Source: Burkholderia sp. OK233
GTDB lineage: Bacteria > Pseudomonadota > Gammaproteobacteria > Burkholderiales > Burkholderiaceae
DNA length: 64,000 nt
Assembly (NCBI RefSeq): GCF_900230185.1
Contig: NZ_OCSR01000002.1
Coordinates: 2,976,001 to 3,040,000 of the forward strand
Direction: 5' to 3'
Position numbers and translations under genes: made by a program
Shown: positions 50,839 through 60,144 of the stretch, piece by piece
Position numbering within the stretch: the stretch's first letter is position 1
How the letters are laid out: every line of letters begins with the position of its first letter
Notes under the pieces: model-generated
Seen by the model: only the letters and a program-made list of their open reading frames with translations
Database searches by the model: none
Told to the model about the DNA's origin: nothing

Positions 50839-51581
50839 GCGCCGTGGCGGGGAACGCAGGCGATCAGGTCGAATGGAGTACCCACGCACGTTTCGCGGTG
50901 TATTACGCGCCGTCGCACGAGTCGGCATGGTGGCGCGCCGGTTCGGCGTGGTTGGGGCGTGACGCGGAAAGCGGCGAGCGATGTGTATCGCCGCAACCGG
51001 AAGGCTTGACGCGGCCACTGGCGGATCTCGCCGAAGCACCGCGTCGCTATGGTTGGCACGGCACGCTGGTCGCGCCGTTTCGTCTCGCTGAAGGCGTGAC
51101 CCAACAGGACGTGCTGGAAACAACGCGTCAATGGGCACAGACGCAAAGCCCATTCGCGTTGCCGGTCGAAGCCGCAACGCTCGGCGATTTCGTCGCACTG
51201 CGTCCGGCGGATCAGAACGGTGAAGCGAACATTGGCGCCGTTGCCGCAAGTGCCTTGCGCTCGCTCGATGCGCTGCGCGCCAGACTGTCGGCGGCCGCTC
51301 TCGCGCGCCGTCTCGCCGCGCCGTTGACTGAACGGCAACGTGCACTGCTGATCGAATGGGGTTATCCGTACGTCTTCGACGAATTCCGTTTTCACATGAC
51401 GCTATCCGGTTCTCTCGCCAATGCCGACGAGCGCGCAACGCTGGTTGCGTGGTGGCAGGCGCAAACGCCCGCGCTCGGGCCACTCGCTATCGATCACGCG
51501 GCGCTCTTTGTCGAGCCTGCCCCCGGTGAACCGTTCGTCCTGTGGCAGCGCGTGCCGTTTCAGACCCGCGAGGTGAAATAA
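50835..51581 (+). CDS. DUF1045 phosphonate-metabolism protein (2H phosphoesterase-like)
   Basis: A 248-residue protein of the DUF1045 family found in phn operons. Two H-x-T/S motifs typical of 2H phosphoesterases are visible: HGTLVAPF and HMTLSGS. In C-P lyase loci lacking phnP, such proteins are thought to open the cyclic ribose phosphate that PhnJ releases. No phnP is present here, which fits. ATGA overlap with phnF; 2 bp before phnN. Confidence 0.85.
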   Translation: MSAVAGNAGDQVEWSTHARFAVYYAPSHESAWWRAGSAWLGRDAESGERCVSPQPEGLTRPLADLAEAPRRYGWHGTLVAPFRLAEGVTQQDVLETTRQWAQTQSPFALPVEAATLGDFVALRPADQNGEANIGAVAASALRSLDALRARLSAAALARRLAAPLTERQRALLIEWGYPYVFDEFRFHMTLSGSLANADERATLVAWWQAQTPALGPLAIDHAALFVEPAPGEPFVLWQRVPFQTREVK

Positions 51582-51583
51582 CA

Positions 51584-52147
51584 ATGGCAGGTCGTCTGAT
51601 CTATGTAATGGGGCCGTCCGGCGCGGGCAAGGATTCATTGCTGAGTTTTGCGCGCAGGCGCCTGATGGGCGAGCCGATTCTGTTTGCGCACCGCTATATC
51701 ACGCGGCCGAGCGGCAACGGTGAAGAGCACGTTGCGTTGAGCGTCGAAGAATTCGCGGCGCGTTCGGTGCTCGGTCTGTTCGCGCTCGAATGGTCGAGCC
51801 ATTCACTGCGTTACGGCATCGGTATTGAGATCGATGCATGGCTTGCGCGCGGTTGCACGGTCGTCGTCAACGGGTCGCGTCAGCATTTGCAGCATACGTT
51901 GGCGCGTTATCCGCGCACGGAAGTCGTGCATGTGGACGCCGCGCCGCATATTCTCGAAGCACGGCTCGGCGCGCGGGCGCGTGAGTCGGCAGAACAGGTT
52001 GCGGCCAGGCTTGCACGGCGGGCACCGTTTTCATTGCCCGAAGGGCTTCGGTGTACGACGATCGATAACTCCGGCGCGCTGGAAGATGCGGGGCACGCTC
52101 TGATCGCTTTTTTGCAGGCGGAAGCCGACGTTTCCGACAGTCGATAG
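51584..52147 (+). CDS. phnN: PhnN, ribose 1,5-bisphosphokinase
   Basis: A 187-residue kinase that phosphorylates ribose 1,5-bisphosphate to PRPP. P-loop GPSGAGKDSLL near the N-terminus, then HRYITRPSGNGEEHVALS in the guanylate-kinase-like substrate region and VVVNGSRQ. ATG 51584 follows the DUF1045 stop by 2 bp. Last gene of the plus-strand phn arm. Confidence 0.9.
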   Translation: MAGRLIYVMGPSGAGKDSLLSFARRRLMGEPILFAHRYITRPSGNGEEHVALSVEEFAARSVLGLFALEWSSHSLRYGIGIEIDAWLARGCTVVVNGSRQHLQHTLARYPRTEVVHVDAAPHILEARLGARARESAEQVAARLARRAPFSLPEGLRCTTIDNSGALEDAGHALIAFLQAEADVSDSR

Positions 52148-52153
52148 GCTCGA

Positions 52154-53062
52154 CTAGCCAGTCACCGCCATTCGCTCCCGGGTCGCTTCCTGCAAACACG
52201 ACACAAACTGCAGCACGGCTGGCGTCGGCAGCAAATCGCGCCGCGAGATGATGCTGAGATCGTAATTTGGCAACGCCTCTTCGATCTGCGCGATGCGTAC
52301 CCCGAGCGGCGCGACCATCTGCGCGAGGGGTCGCGTGAAGCAGCCGATCACATCCGTTTGCGATACCAGCCCGAGCGTCACCGCGAACGACGACGGCGCC
52401 CGCACCAGCCGCTTCGGCACCGGCAACCCGTGTGCGTTGAACATCGCCATCATCACGCTATGCGGAAAGTGATCGGCGCCCACTGTCACGATCCACTCCG
52501 CGTCGAGCAATTCGTGCAGACGGGTGACGTTCGCGAGCGGATGCCCGGCGCGCATCGCCACGACGAACTGCGTCGAGTAGAGCGGCGCCTGCACCAGATC
52601 GCTGTCGAGCGCCTGCACGTGATGGATCGCCGCGATATCGAGCGCGCCGTTACGCAAGCGCGCGACGGCATCCGGAATCGTGACTTCTTCCAGATGCAGA
52701 TTCACTAGCGGCATCGCGCGGCGAAACTTCGAAACCGCATGCGGCAGGGCAGTCAACGCGATCGACGACATCGTGCCGACGCTTACCTTGCCGGCCAGTT
52801 CCCCCTTCACCTGCTCGACCGCTTCGACAGTGCGACGCATATCGCCCAGCAACTGTTCGGCGCGCGGCAACAGCGCAAGGCCGCACGCCGTCAACTCGAT
52901 GCCACGCACGCTGCGCACCATCAACTCGGCATTCAGTGCGCTCTCCAGCTCGCGAATCGAATGCGTGACGGCCGGTTGCGTCACGCCAAGCTCGCGCGCG
53001 GCGGCGCGCAGACTGCGGCGATGGGCGGCGGCGACGAACGCTTGCAGTTGTTGTAGCTTCAT
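52154..53062 (-). CDS. LysR-type transcriptional regulator
   Basis: A 302-residue regulator. N-terminal winged helix: LQQLQAFVAAAHRRSLRAAARELGVTQPAVTHSIRELESAL. C-terminal two-lobed effector domain (about 90-295) with GKVSVGTMSSIALTALP. The start at 53062 is the family Met; the open frame to 53932 is an artefact across the divergent gene. Divergent from the M20 amidohydrolase gene, which it probably controls. Confidence 0.88.
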   Translation of the reverse strand: MKLQQLQAFVAAAHRRSLRAAARELGVTQPAVTHSIRELESALNAELMVRSVRGIELTACGLALLPRAEQLLGDMRRTVEAVEQVKGELAGKVSVGTMSSIALTALPHAVSKFRRAMPLVNLHLEEVTIPDAVARLRNGALDIAAIHHVQALDSDLVQAPLYSTQFVVAMRAGHPLANVTRLHELLDAEWIVTVGADHFPHSVMMAMFNAHGLPVPKRLVRAPSSFAVTLGLVSQTDVIGCFTRPLAQMVAPLGVRIAQIEEALPNYDLSIISRRDLLPTPAVLQFVSCLQEATRERMAVTG

Positions 53063-53191
53063 GAGGGTAATCCCGTATATAAAGCTTGTTAATCGGGGTG
53101 AAAAAAACAGCATCTTATTCGAACAAAACGGCGTGGCTATAGTGCATGCCTGTTTGCCGCGTAATGCGGCGTGAATCCCATGGAGCGATAG
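53063..53191. promoter_or_regulatory. Divergent LysR/amidohydrolase promoter region
   Basis: A 129-bp spacer, less GC-rich than its flanks, with TATATAAAG and a TAATC-CCG stretch near 53067-53095. Typical position for LysR-regulated divergent promoters. No precise operator can be fixed by eye. Confidence 0.4.
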
Positions 53192-54382
53192 ATGAGCGAA
53201 GCCGCGCGTTTTACCGAAGTGTCCGACCTGGCGCCTGCAACCGAGAGCCTGCGCGAGATCCGCCATCACATCCATCACCATCCGGAGCTCGCCTACGAGG
53301 AAGTGCAAACCGGCGCACTGGTGGCCGAGAAGCTCGAACAATGGGGCTGGCAGGTCACGCGCGGGGTCGGTCAAACCGGCGTGGTGGGCACGCTGAAGGT
53401 GGGCGGCGGCACGCGCAGCATCGGCATTCGCGCCGACATGGACGCGCTGCCGATCATCGAACAAACCGGCCTGCCGTATGCGAGCGGCACGCACGGCAAG
53501 ATGCACGCATGCGGCCACGACGGCCACACGACGATGCTGCTTGGCGCCGCGCAGCACCTGGCCGCCACGCGTAATTTCTCGGGCACCGTGCATCTGTACT
53601 TCCAGCCGGCCGAAGAAAGCGGCATCGACAGCGGCGCGATGAAGATGATCAACGACGGCCTGTTCGAGCGCTTCCCGTGCGACGCCGTGTTCGGTCTGCA
53701 CAACCATCCGGGCGCGGAACCGGGGGTGATGCTGTTCCGCAAGGGCCCGTTCATGTCGGCGGGCGACAAGGCGATCATCACGATCGAAGGCGTCGGCGGG
53801 CATGCGGCGCGTCCGCATCTGACGGTCGATCCGGTGGTGGTGGCGGCGAGCATCGTGATGGCGTTGCAGACGATCGTCGCGCGTAACGTGGACCCGTCGC
53901 AGCCGGCGGTGGTGACGGTCGGCTCGATGCATGCGGGCACCGCGAATAACGTGATTTCAAGTAGCGCGAAGCTGGAGTTGAGCGTGCGTTCGTTCAGCCC
54001 CGAAGTGCGCGCGCTGCTGAAAAAACGCATTACCGAACTCGCCGAAAGCCAGGCCGCGAGCTATGGCGGCAAGGCGGTGGTGGAGTATATCGAAGGCTAT
54101 CCGGTGGTGATCAATTCGGATGCCGAAACGGATTTCGCGGTGCAGGTGGCGCGTGAGCTGGTCGGCGACGACAAAGTGGTCGAACAGACCGACATCCTGA
54201 TGGGTAGCGAAGATTTCGCCTTCATGCTGCAGAAACGGCCTGGCACGTTCCTGCGGATCGGCAACGGGGCGGGCGAAGACGGCTGCATGGTGCACAACCC
54301 GCATTACGACTTCAACGACCGCAATTTGCCGGTCGGTGCGGCATTCTGGACGCGGCTGGTGGAGCGGTATCTGGGGCGATGA
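53192..54382 (+). CDS. M20-family amidohydrolase (hippurate hydrolase/aminoacylase-like)
   Basis: A 396-residue dinuclear metallohydrolase. Metal and catalytic residues: HPELAYEE, ADMDALPI, HACGHDGHT, QPAEES, HNHPGAEPG and the C-terminal GSEDFAFM and HNPHYDF. The dimerisation insert lies about residues 190-300. It cleaves an N-acyl bond of an amino acid or hippurate-like substrate. Likely co-regulated with the MHS transporter downstream. Confidence 0.88.
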   Translation: MSEAARFTEVSDLAPATESLREIRHHIHHHPELAYEEVQTGALVAEKLEQWGWQVTRGVGQTGVVGTLKVGGGTRSIGIRADMDALPIIEQTGLPYASGTHGKMHACGHDGHTTMLLGAAQHLAATRNFSGTVHLYFQPAEESGIDSGAMKMINDGLFERFPCDAVFGLHNHPGAEPGVMLFRKGPFMSAGDKAIITIEGVGGHAARPHLTVDPVVVAASIVMALQTIVARNVDPSQPAVVTVGSMHAGTANNVISSSAKLELSVRSFSPEVRALLKKRITELAESQAASYGGKAVVEYIEGYPVVINSDAETDFAVQVARELVGDDKVVEQTDILMGSEDFAFMLQKRPGTFLRIGNGAGEDGCMVHNPHYDFNDRNLPVGAAFWTRLVERYLGR

Positions 54383-54385
54383 AGA

Positions 54386-54486
54386 GCCTGAGGTGCTAAT
54401 TAGGCGCCTGAGGTGCTGATGAAGGAGCCTCAGGTGCTGATGAGGAGATCGAGGCGCTAATTAGGTGCCTCTGGCGCCAATGAACT
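54386..54486 (+). repeat. Five degenerate ~20-bp tandem repeats
   Basis: Copies start at about 54386, 54406, 54427, 54448 and 54467. The core is GCCTGAGGTGCTAATTAGG, varying to GCCTCAGGTGCTGATGAGG. They lie between the amidohydrolase stop and the transporter gene. Several contain near-symmetric CCTNAGG. Confidence 0.7.
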
Positions 54487-54551
54487 GCCGATGAGCAGGC
54501 ATTGAGTTCGCAATGCCTGCCACACAATCATAACGACGAGGAAGACCTGCG

Positions 54552-55853
54552 ATGAACGCCACAACGGATGCGAGCCGCGCCGTCGACACCCCCCGAACCA
54601 GCAGCCGCGGCGCAATCGCCGCGGCGGTGATCGGCAATTGGCTCGAGTTTTTCGACTTCACCGTGTACGGTTTTTTTGCCGTGATCATCGGCAAGCTGTT
54701 TTTCCCGTCGGCGGATCCGACGACCTCGCTCCTGTTATCCGTGGCGACTTTCGCGGCGGGTTTCATCACCCGGCCGCTCGGCAGCGTGATGCTCGGCGTG
54801 TATGCCGACCGCAAGGGCCGCAAGGCAGCGCTCAACCTGACCATCATGTTGATGGCGGTGAGCACAGGCCTGATCGCGATTGCCCCGACGTATGCGCAGA
54901 TCGGTCTCGCGGCGCCGCTGCTGGTCGTACTGGCGCGTCTCGTGCAAGGCTTCTCTCAGGGCGGCGAGTTCGGTGCGGCCACCTCGACCTTGCTGGAACA
55001 GGGCGGCGGCACGCGGCGTGGTTTTCGCGCCAGTTGGCAACTGGCGACACAAGGCGGCGCGGCGCTGATGGGTTCGGGCCTTGCGGCGGCGCTCTCGGCC
55101 GCTTTGCCTAAGGAGTCGCTGGAAAGCTGGGGCTGGCGCATTCCGTTTCTGATCGGCGTGCTGATCGCACCGGTCGGCATGTATCTGCGCCGCCGTCTCG
55201 CGGACGACCCGCCCGGCGCACACAGCCACGCGATCGAACGCGGCGTGCTGCACGAACTCTTCACAGAACATCTGCGCCCGCTGTTGCTGATTACGCTCAC
55301 GGTGATGGGCGGCACGGTCTCGACCTATATCCTGACCTTCTACATGCCGACCTATGCGATCCACACGCTCGGTCTGCCGATGTCGCTGTCGATGCTGGTC
55401 GGCGTCGCGTCGGGCTTCGTCATGCTCGTCACGTGTCCGTTGTTCGGCATGCTGTCCGATCGTATCGGCAGCCGCAAGCGGCCGATTCTGTTCGGGCGTG
55501 GCGTACTGGTGTTGCTGCTGTTTCCGGCCTTCATGCTGATCAACCGCTTTCCGCAGTTGCCCGTCATCATGTCGCTGACCGCGCTGATGCTGCTGTTCTA
55601 CTCGATGGGATCGGCGTCGGAATTCGCCTTGATGTGCGAGTCGTTTCCGCGGCGTGTGCGCGCTACCGGTATTTCGATCGCCTACGCGCTGAGTGTGTGC
55701 GTATTCGGCGGCACCGCGCAGCTGGTCGCGACGTGGCTGATCAAACTGACCGGCAGCAAGCTGGCGCCGGCCGGTTACGTGGCGGCGTGCGTGGTGGTGT
55801 CGTTGGTCGCGGTGTCGCTGTTGAAGGAGACGGCGGATAAGCCGATCGATTGA
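54552..55853 (+). CDS. MFS transporter, MHS family
   Basis: A 433-residue, 12-segment carrier. Conserved opening AAAVIGNWLEFFDFTVYGFFAVIIGKLFFP and GVYADRKGRKAALNL. MHS carriers import organic acids or amino-acid derivatives with protons. GAGGAA precedes the ATG. It follows the M20 amidohydrolase after the repeat region, so it may import that enzyme's substrate. Confidence 0.87.
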   Translation: MNATTDASRAVDTPRTSSRGAIAAAVIGNWLEFFDFTVYGFFAVIIGKLFFPSADPTTSLLLSVATFAAGFITRPLGSVMLGVYADRKGRKAALNLTIMLMAVSTGLIAIAPTYAQIGLAAPLLVVLARLVQGFSQGGEFGAATSTLLEQGGGTRRGFRASWQLATQGGAALMGSGLAAALSAALPKESLESWGWRIPFLIGVLIAPVGMYLRRRLADDPPGAHSHAIERGVLHELFTEHLRPLLLITLTVMGGTVSTYILTFYMPTYAIHTLGLPMSLSMLVGVASGFVMLVTCPLFGMLSDRIGSRKRPILFGRGVLVLLLFPAFMLINRFPQLPVIMSLTALMLLFYSMGSASEFALMCESFPRRVRATGISIAYALSVCVFGGTAQLVATWLIKLTGSKLAPAGYVAACVVVSLVAVSLLKETADKPID

Positions 55854-55963
55854 CCCATAGCGTCGCCGCCGTGGCGGGGTCTTGCATTGGACGGTTGATG
55901 GCTGAAGGCTGAAGGGCGCGCGTGCGAGAAACGCGCGCCTTGATCGGATGCACCTGCCTGCGC

Positions 55964-56788
55964 TCAACCGCGCCGTGCCACCATCTCCGAGACCGTCTGC
56001 GCGGCCTGCTGCAGCGGCTCCAGAAACGCCTTCACCATCTGCTTGGCCGAATTGCGCTGAGCATTGCCGCTGATATTCATCGCCGCGATCACGCGCCCCT
56101 GGCGGTTGCGAATCGGCGCGGACAGCGAAATCAGACCGCCTTCCAGTTCCTGGTCAACGATCGCCCATCCCTGGCGGCGCACCTGCGCGATCAGCTTTTT
56201 CAGCTCTTCCTTGTCGGTCACCGTGCGCGGCGTATGCGCATAGAGCGGCGTCGAGCTCAGGGTCGCTTCGAGCGCTTCGTCGTCGAGCGCGGACAACAGC
56301 ACACGGCCCATCGACGTGCAATACGCCGGCAAGCGGCTGCCGATCGACAGGTTGATGGTCATGATCTTGTGCGTCGGCACGCGCAGCACGTAGACGATCT
56401 CGGTGCGGTCGAGCACGGCCGCCGAGCAACTCTCGTGAACCTGCGACGACAGATTTTCCATCACCGGTTCGGCAAGATTCCAGAACGGCATCGAGGTCAG
56501 ATAGGCGAAACCCAGGTCGAGAATCTTCGGCGTGAGGCGGAACAGGCGGCCTTCGGCCTCCACGTAGCCGAGCGTCTGCAGGGTCAGCAGAATGCGGCGT
56601 GCGCCGGCGCGTGTCAGGCCGGTGGCGGCGGCGACGTCAGTGAGCGTCTGTTCGGGGCGGGTGGCATTGAACGCGCGAATCACCGAGAGGCCTCGCGCGA
56701 ACGACTGCACATACGAGTCGCCCGGTTTGTCCGCGGCCGGTTCGGCGCTGACAGGAACGGCAGAAGGCGGTGGCAGGGCTTTGCTCAT
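55964..56788 (-). CDS. IclR-family transcriptional regulator
   Basis: A 274-residue regulator. Winged helix (about 28-90): YVQSFARGLSVIRAFNATRPEQTLTDVAAATGLTRAGARRILLTL. Effector domain (about 105-260) with STMGR-like CTSMGRVLLSAL and SLSAPIRNRQGRVIAAMNISG. The PobR/PcaR branch is likely from the opening YVQSFARGL. It converges with the MHS transporter gene and may regulate it or an unlinked aromatic-acid operon. Confidence 0.88.
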   Translation of the reverse strand: MSKALPPPSAVPVSAEPAADKPGDSYVQSFARGLSVIRAFNATRPEQTLTDVAAATGLTRAGARRILLTLQTLGYVEAEGRLFRLTPKILDLGFAYLTSMPFWNLAEPVMENLSSQVHESCSAAVLDRTEIVYVLRVPTHKIMTINLSIGSRLPAYCTSMGRVLLSALDDEALEATLSSTPLYAHTPRTVTDKEELKKLIAQVRRQGWAIVDQELEGGLISLSAPIRNRQGRVIAAMNISGNAQRNSAKQMVKAFLEPLQQAAQTVSEMVARRG

Positions 56789-57055
56789 GGACCTTGAAAG
56801 ATGCGTTCGAAGAAGGGCGCGTAGCGTTCGAGCGTTTCAGCCGGCGCGATGCGGTGCAAAGGCGTGACGATAGCGTAAGCCTTCTGTTTCGCCAACTTTG
56901 CCCGCTTCTGCCCCTAGGTCGCCGCGAGTGAAATCTGCCTTGCGCTAAGTGGCTAAGCCATTGATTATAAATAATTCGTTGGCTCAGAGGGCGTTGCACC
57001 GCTGCGAATAAATGTGGCCTGATCGAGCCGCGTCGCCTGGATGCCCCCCAAAAGG

Positions 57056-57098
57056 GCGCGTAGAAGGTGGATTAAACGCTAACCCACCTTCTGCGCGC
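57056..57098 (-). terminator. Hairpin terminator overlapping the RND gene stop
   Basis: Stem 57056-57070 with 57084-57098, 14 of 15 pairs; the stop codon (57079-57081) lies in the loop. On the minus strand it is followed by CCCTTTTGG, a short T-run. Confidence 0.7.
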
Positions 57099-60000
57099 CA
57101 GCGTCCCGATGATGATCGGCGGCGAGGAACATATACATCGCGGGCACCACGAACAAAGTGAAAAGGGTGCCGATCGACAGCCCCGTGAAGATCACGAGCC
57201 CCATCGCATTGCGGCCCGCGGCGCCTGCTCCCGAGGCAAACACGAGTGGCACGACGCCCAGCACCATCGCCGCGGTGGTCATCAGAATCGGGCGTAGCCG
57301 CACGGCCGCCGCTTCTTCCAGGGCTTCGCGCTTCGACTTGCCGGCGTGTTGCAGCTCGTTGGCGAACTGGACGATCAGGATGCCGTGCTTGCTGACGAGC
57401 CCCATCAGCGTGACGAGCCCGACCTGCGTGTAGATGTTCAGCGTCGTCAAGCCGATGTTGATGAAGATGAGCGCGCCGAAGAGCGCCATCGGTACCGAAA
57501 CCAGGATCACGATCGGGTCACGGAAACTTTCGAATTGCGCCGCAAGCGCAAGGAACACGATGATCGTGGCGAGCAGCAGCGTGATGACGAAGCCGCCCGA
57601 TTCCTGCACGAACTGCCGCGACTGGCCCGAGTAGTCTGCCGCATAGCCTGCTGGTGCGACCTGGGTGGTCGCCTTGCGCAGAAAATCGAGCACCTCGCCT
57701 TGCGACACGCCCGGCACGATCACGCCTGAGATCGTCGCCGAGTTGAGTTGCTGGAAGTGGTTGATCGATTCCGGCACGACGTTGTGTTCGAGATGCGCAA
57801 TCGTCGAAGCCGGCATGACGCTGCCGTCCGGCGTGCGCAGGTAGTAATCGAGCACCTGCGAAGGATTCAGCCGATCGGTCTGCAAGACCTGCGGAATCAC
57901 CTTGTATGAGCGCCCGGCGATCGAGAAGTAGTTGACATAGCCGCCCCCGAGCGCCGACCCGAGCGCTTGCCCGACGTCGCTCTGCGAGAGCCCGAGGGAG
58001 GCGACCTTGTCGCGGTCGACGACGAGCGTGGCTTCCGGCTTGTCGATCTTGAGATCGCTGTCGACGAAGAAAAACATCCCACTCTCACGGGCTTTTTGCA
58101 GGACTGCCTGTGAAACTTCGTTGAGGTTCTCGAATGGCTCGGTCGTGCTGATGACGAATTGCACCGGCAAGCCTTGCGAGCCCGGCAGTGGCGGAAACTG
58201 GAACGCCGCGACGCGCGCCCCTGAAATCTGATTCCATTTCTGCTGCAGTTCCTGCTGCAAGGCGGTCGCGCCCTTGCTGCGCTTGTCCCATGTCTTGAAC
58301 AGCACGCCGCCGATCCCCTGGTTGAGTGTCGGCGCGCCCGTGAGCTGGAACATCTGCGCGTATTCAGGCAGCGCTTTGGAAATATCGAACACCTGGTCCG
58401 CGTACATCTGCATCTGCTGGATGGTCGCGTTCGGCGGCCCCTGGATCTGCGACAGGACGATCCCCTGATCCTCCTGCGGCGCGAGCTCCGCTTTCGACGT
58501 CATGAACAGGTAGACGGTGCCGCAGAGCAGCAGCGCGCCCATTATGGTGAACACGGGCCAGGTGTCGAGCGTCGAGTGCAACAGGCGGCTATAGCCACGA
58601 TGGACGCGTTCGAACTGGCGGTCGACGAAACGCGCGAAGCGCCCGGACTCCTGGTCCGCACGGAAGAAGCGCGAGCACATCATCGGCGACAAGGTCAGTG
58701 CGATCACACCGGACACCGTCACCGCGCCGGCGAGCGAGAAGGCGAACTCGGTGAAGAGGGCGCCCGTCAGGCCGCCCTGAAAACCGATCGGCACATACAC
58801 GGCGATCAGCACGACGGTCATCGCGAGGATCGGTCCGCCGAGTTCGCGCGATGCGATCAGCGCGGCATCGAAAGGCGCCTTGCCTTCCTCCTTCATGTGG
58901 CGATCGACGTTTTCGACGACGATGATCGCGTCGTCCACGACGAGCCCGATCGCGAGCACGAGCGCGAGCAGTGTCAGCAGATTGATTGAATAGCCGAGCA
59001 ACTGCATCACGAAGAACGTGCCGATGAGCGACAACGGCATCGCGATCAGGGGCACGATGACCGCGCGGAAGCTGCCGAGGAACAGGAAAATCACCGCCGT
59101 GACGATCAGCAGCGCCTCGACCAGCGTCTTGATCACTTCGACGATCGCCGTGTTGACGAAATCGGTCGCGTCATAAACGATCTCCCCCGTCATGCCGGTC
59201 GGAAACTGCTTCTGCAACCCGGGAAAGACGGCCTTCACGCGTTTGGCGACATCGAGGATGTTGGCGTCCGGCGCCACCTTGATGCCGATGAACACCGAAC
59301 GCTTGCCGCTGAACGCGACGTTGAAGTCGTAGCTGTCGGCACCGAGCACGACGTTCGCGACGTCTTCGAGGCGCACGATCGCGCCGTTTTTCTGCTTGAT
59401 GACGAGTTGCTTGAAGTCGTCGACGGTATGCAGGTCCGTGCCCGCGTTCAGGTCGACGCTGACCATTTGCCCCTTCGTCGTGCCGAGTGTCGCGAGATAG
59501 TTGTTGTTGCCGAGCGCCGTGAAGACGTCGCTTGCCGTTACGCCGTGTGCAGCGAGCCGTGTGGAATCGAGCCACGCGCGTAACGCGAACTGCCGCCCGC
59601 CGAGGATTTCAGCCGTCTGCACGCCTTCGATCGAATCGAGCTTGGGCTTGATGACGCGCAGCAGATAATCCGTGACGTTGTTGCTTGGCAGCACGTCGCT
59701 GTAGAAACCCATGTACATCGCGTCGGTGGTCTGCCCGGTCTGTACCGTCAGCACCGGCTGCTGCGCCTGCGGCGGCAACTGGTTGCGCACCGAGCCGATC
59801 TGCGTGTTGATCTCGGTCAGCGCGCGGTTCGCGTCATAGTTCAGGCGCAGTGTCGCGGTAATTGTCGACACACCGGTGCTGCTCGTCGAAGACATATAGT
59901 CGATGCCTTGCGCCTGGGCGATCGCCGCCTCGAGCGGCTGCGTGATGAAGCCGGCGATGGTGTCGGCGTTCGCCCCATAGTAGGCCGTGCTGATCGTCAC

Positions 60001-60132
60001 GACGGCGTTTTCGGTTTGCGGATACTGGCTGACTTTCAGGGTGGCTAGCGAGCGCAGTCCGAGCACGAGAATCAGCAGGCTGACGACCGATGCAAGCACG
60101 GGCCGCCGGATAAAGAGATCGGTGAATGTCAT
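57079..60132 (-). CDS. RND multidrug efflux permease, HAE1 family
   Basis: A 1017-residue inner-membrane proton-driven pump with the 12-helix RND layout and two large periplasmic loops. Landmarks: opening FTDLFIRRPVLASVVSLLILVLGL, GLVVDDAIIVVENVDRHM in TM4 with the proton-relay Asp pair, and MLSP-like ALTLSPMMCSRFF. It expels drugs or other small amphiphiles through the partner adaptor and outer-membrane channel. It is 12 bp downstream of the adaptor gene and ends in a hairpin. Confidence 0.92.
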   Translation of the reverse strand: MTFTDLFIRRPVLASVVSLLILVLGLRSLATLKVSQYPQTENAVVTISTAYYGANADTIAGFITQPLEAAIAQAQGIDYMSSTSSTGVSTITATLRLNYDANRALTEINTQIGSVRNQLPPQAQQPVLTVQTGQTTDAMYMGFYSDVLPSNNVTDYLLRVIKPKLDSIEGVQTAEILGGRQFALRAWLDSTRLAAHGVTASDVFTALGNNNYLATLGTTKGQMVSVDLNAGTDLHTVDDFKQLVIKQKNGAIVRLEDVANVVLGADSYDFNVAFSGKRSVFIGIKVAPDANILDVAKRVKAVFPGLQKQFPTGMTGEIVYDATDFVNTAIVEVIKTLVEALLIVTAVIFLFLGSFRAVIVPLIAMPLSLIGTFFVMQLLGYSINLLTLLALVLAIGLVVDDAIIVVENVDRHMKEEGKAPFDAALIASRELGGPILAMTVVLIAVYVPIGFQGGLTGALFTEFAFSLAGAVTVSGVIALTLSPMMCSRFFRADQESGRFARFVDRQFERVHRGYSRLLHSTLDTWPVFTIMGALLLCGTVYLFMTSKAELAPQEDQGIVLSQIQGPPNATIQQMQMYADQVFDISKALPEYAQMFQLTGAPTLNQGIGGVLFKTWDKRSKGATALQQELQQKWNQISGARVAAFQFPPLPGSQGLPVQFVISTTEPFENLNEVSQAVLQKARESGMFFFVDSDLKIDKPEATLVVDRDKVASLGLSQSDVGQALGSALGGGYVNYFSIAGRSYKVIPQVLQTDRLNPSQVLDYYLRTPDGSVMPASTIAHLEHNVVPESINHFQQLNSATISGVIVPGVSQGEVLDFLRKATTQVAPAGYAADYSGQSRQFVQESGGFVITLLLATIIVFLALAAQFESFRDPIVILVSVPMALFGALIFINIGLTTLNIYTQVGLVTLMGLVSKHGILIVQFANELQHAGKSKREALEEAAAVRLRPILMTTAAMVLGVVPLVFASGAGAAGRNAMGLVIFTGLSIGTLFTLFVVPAMYMFLAADHHRDAGAQKVG

Positions 60133-60144
60133 CGCGCGGTCTCT

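Noticed and set aside
52154..53932. 592-residue LysR fusion protein
   Set aside because: The extra N-terminus reads antisense through the M20 amidohydrolase gene; the true LysR start is at 53062.
54386..54486. CRISPR-like array
   Set aside because: The repeats are contiguous and degenerate with no unique spacers, and no cas genes are present.
54735..55967. 410-codon minus-strand open frame opposite the MHS transporter
   Set aside because: The composition (many Arg, Gln, His) is typical of an antisense frame; the plus strand encodes a clear 12-segment carrier.
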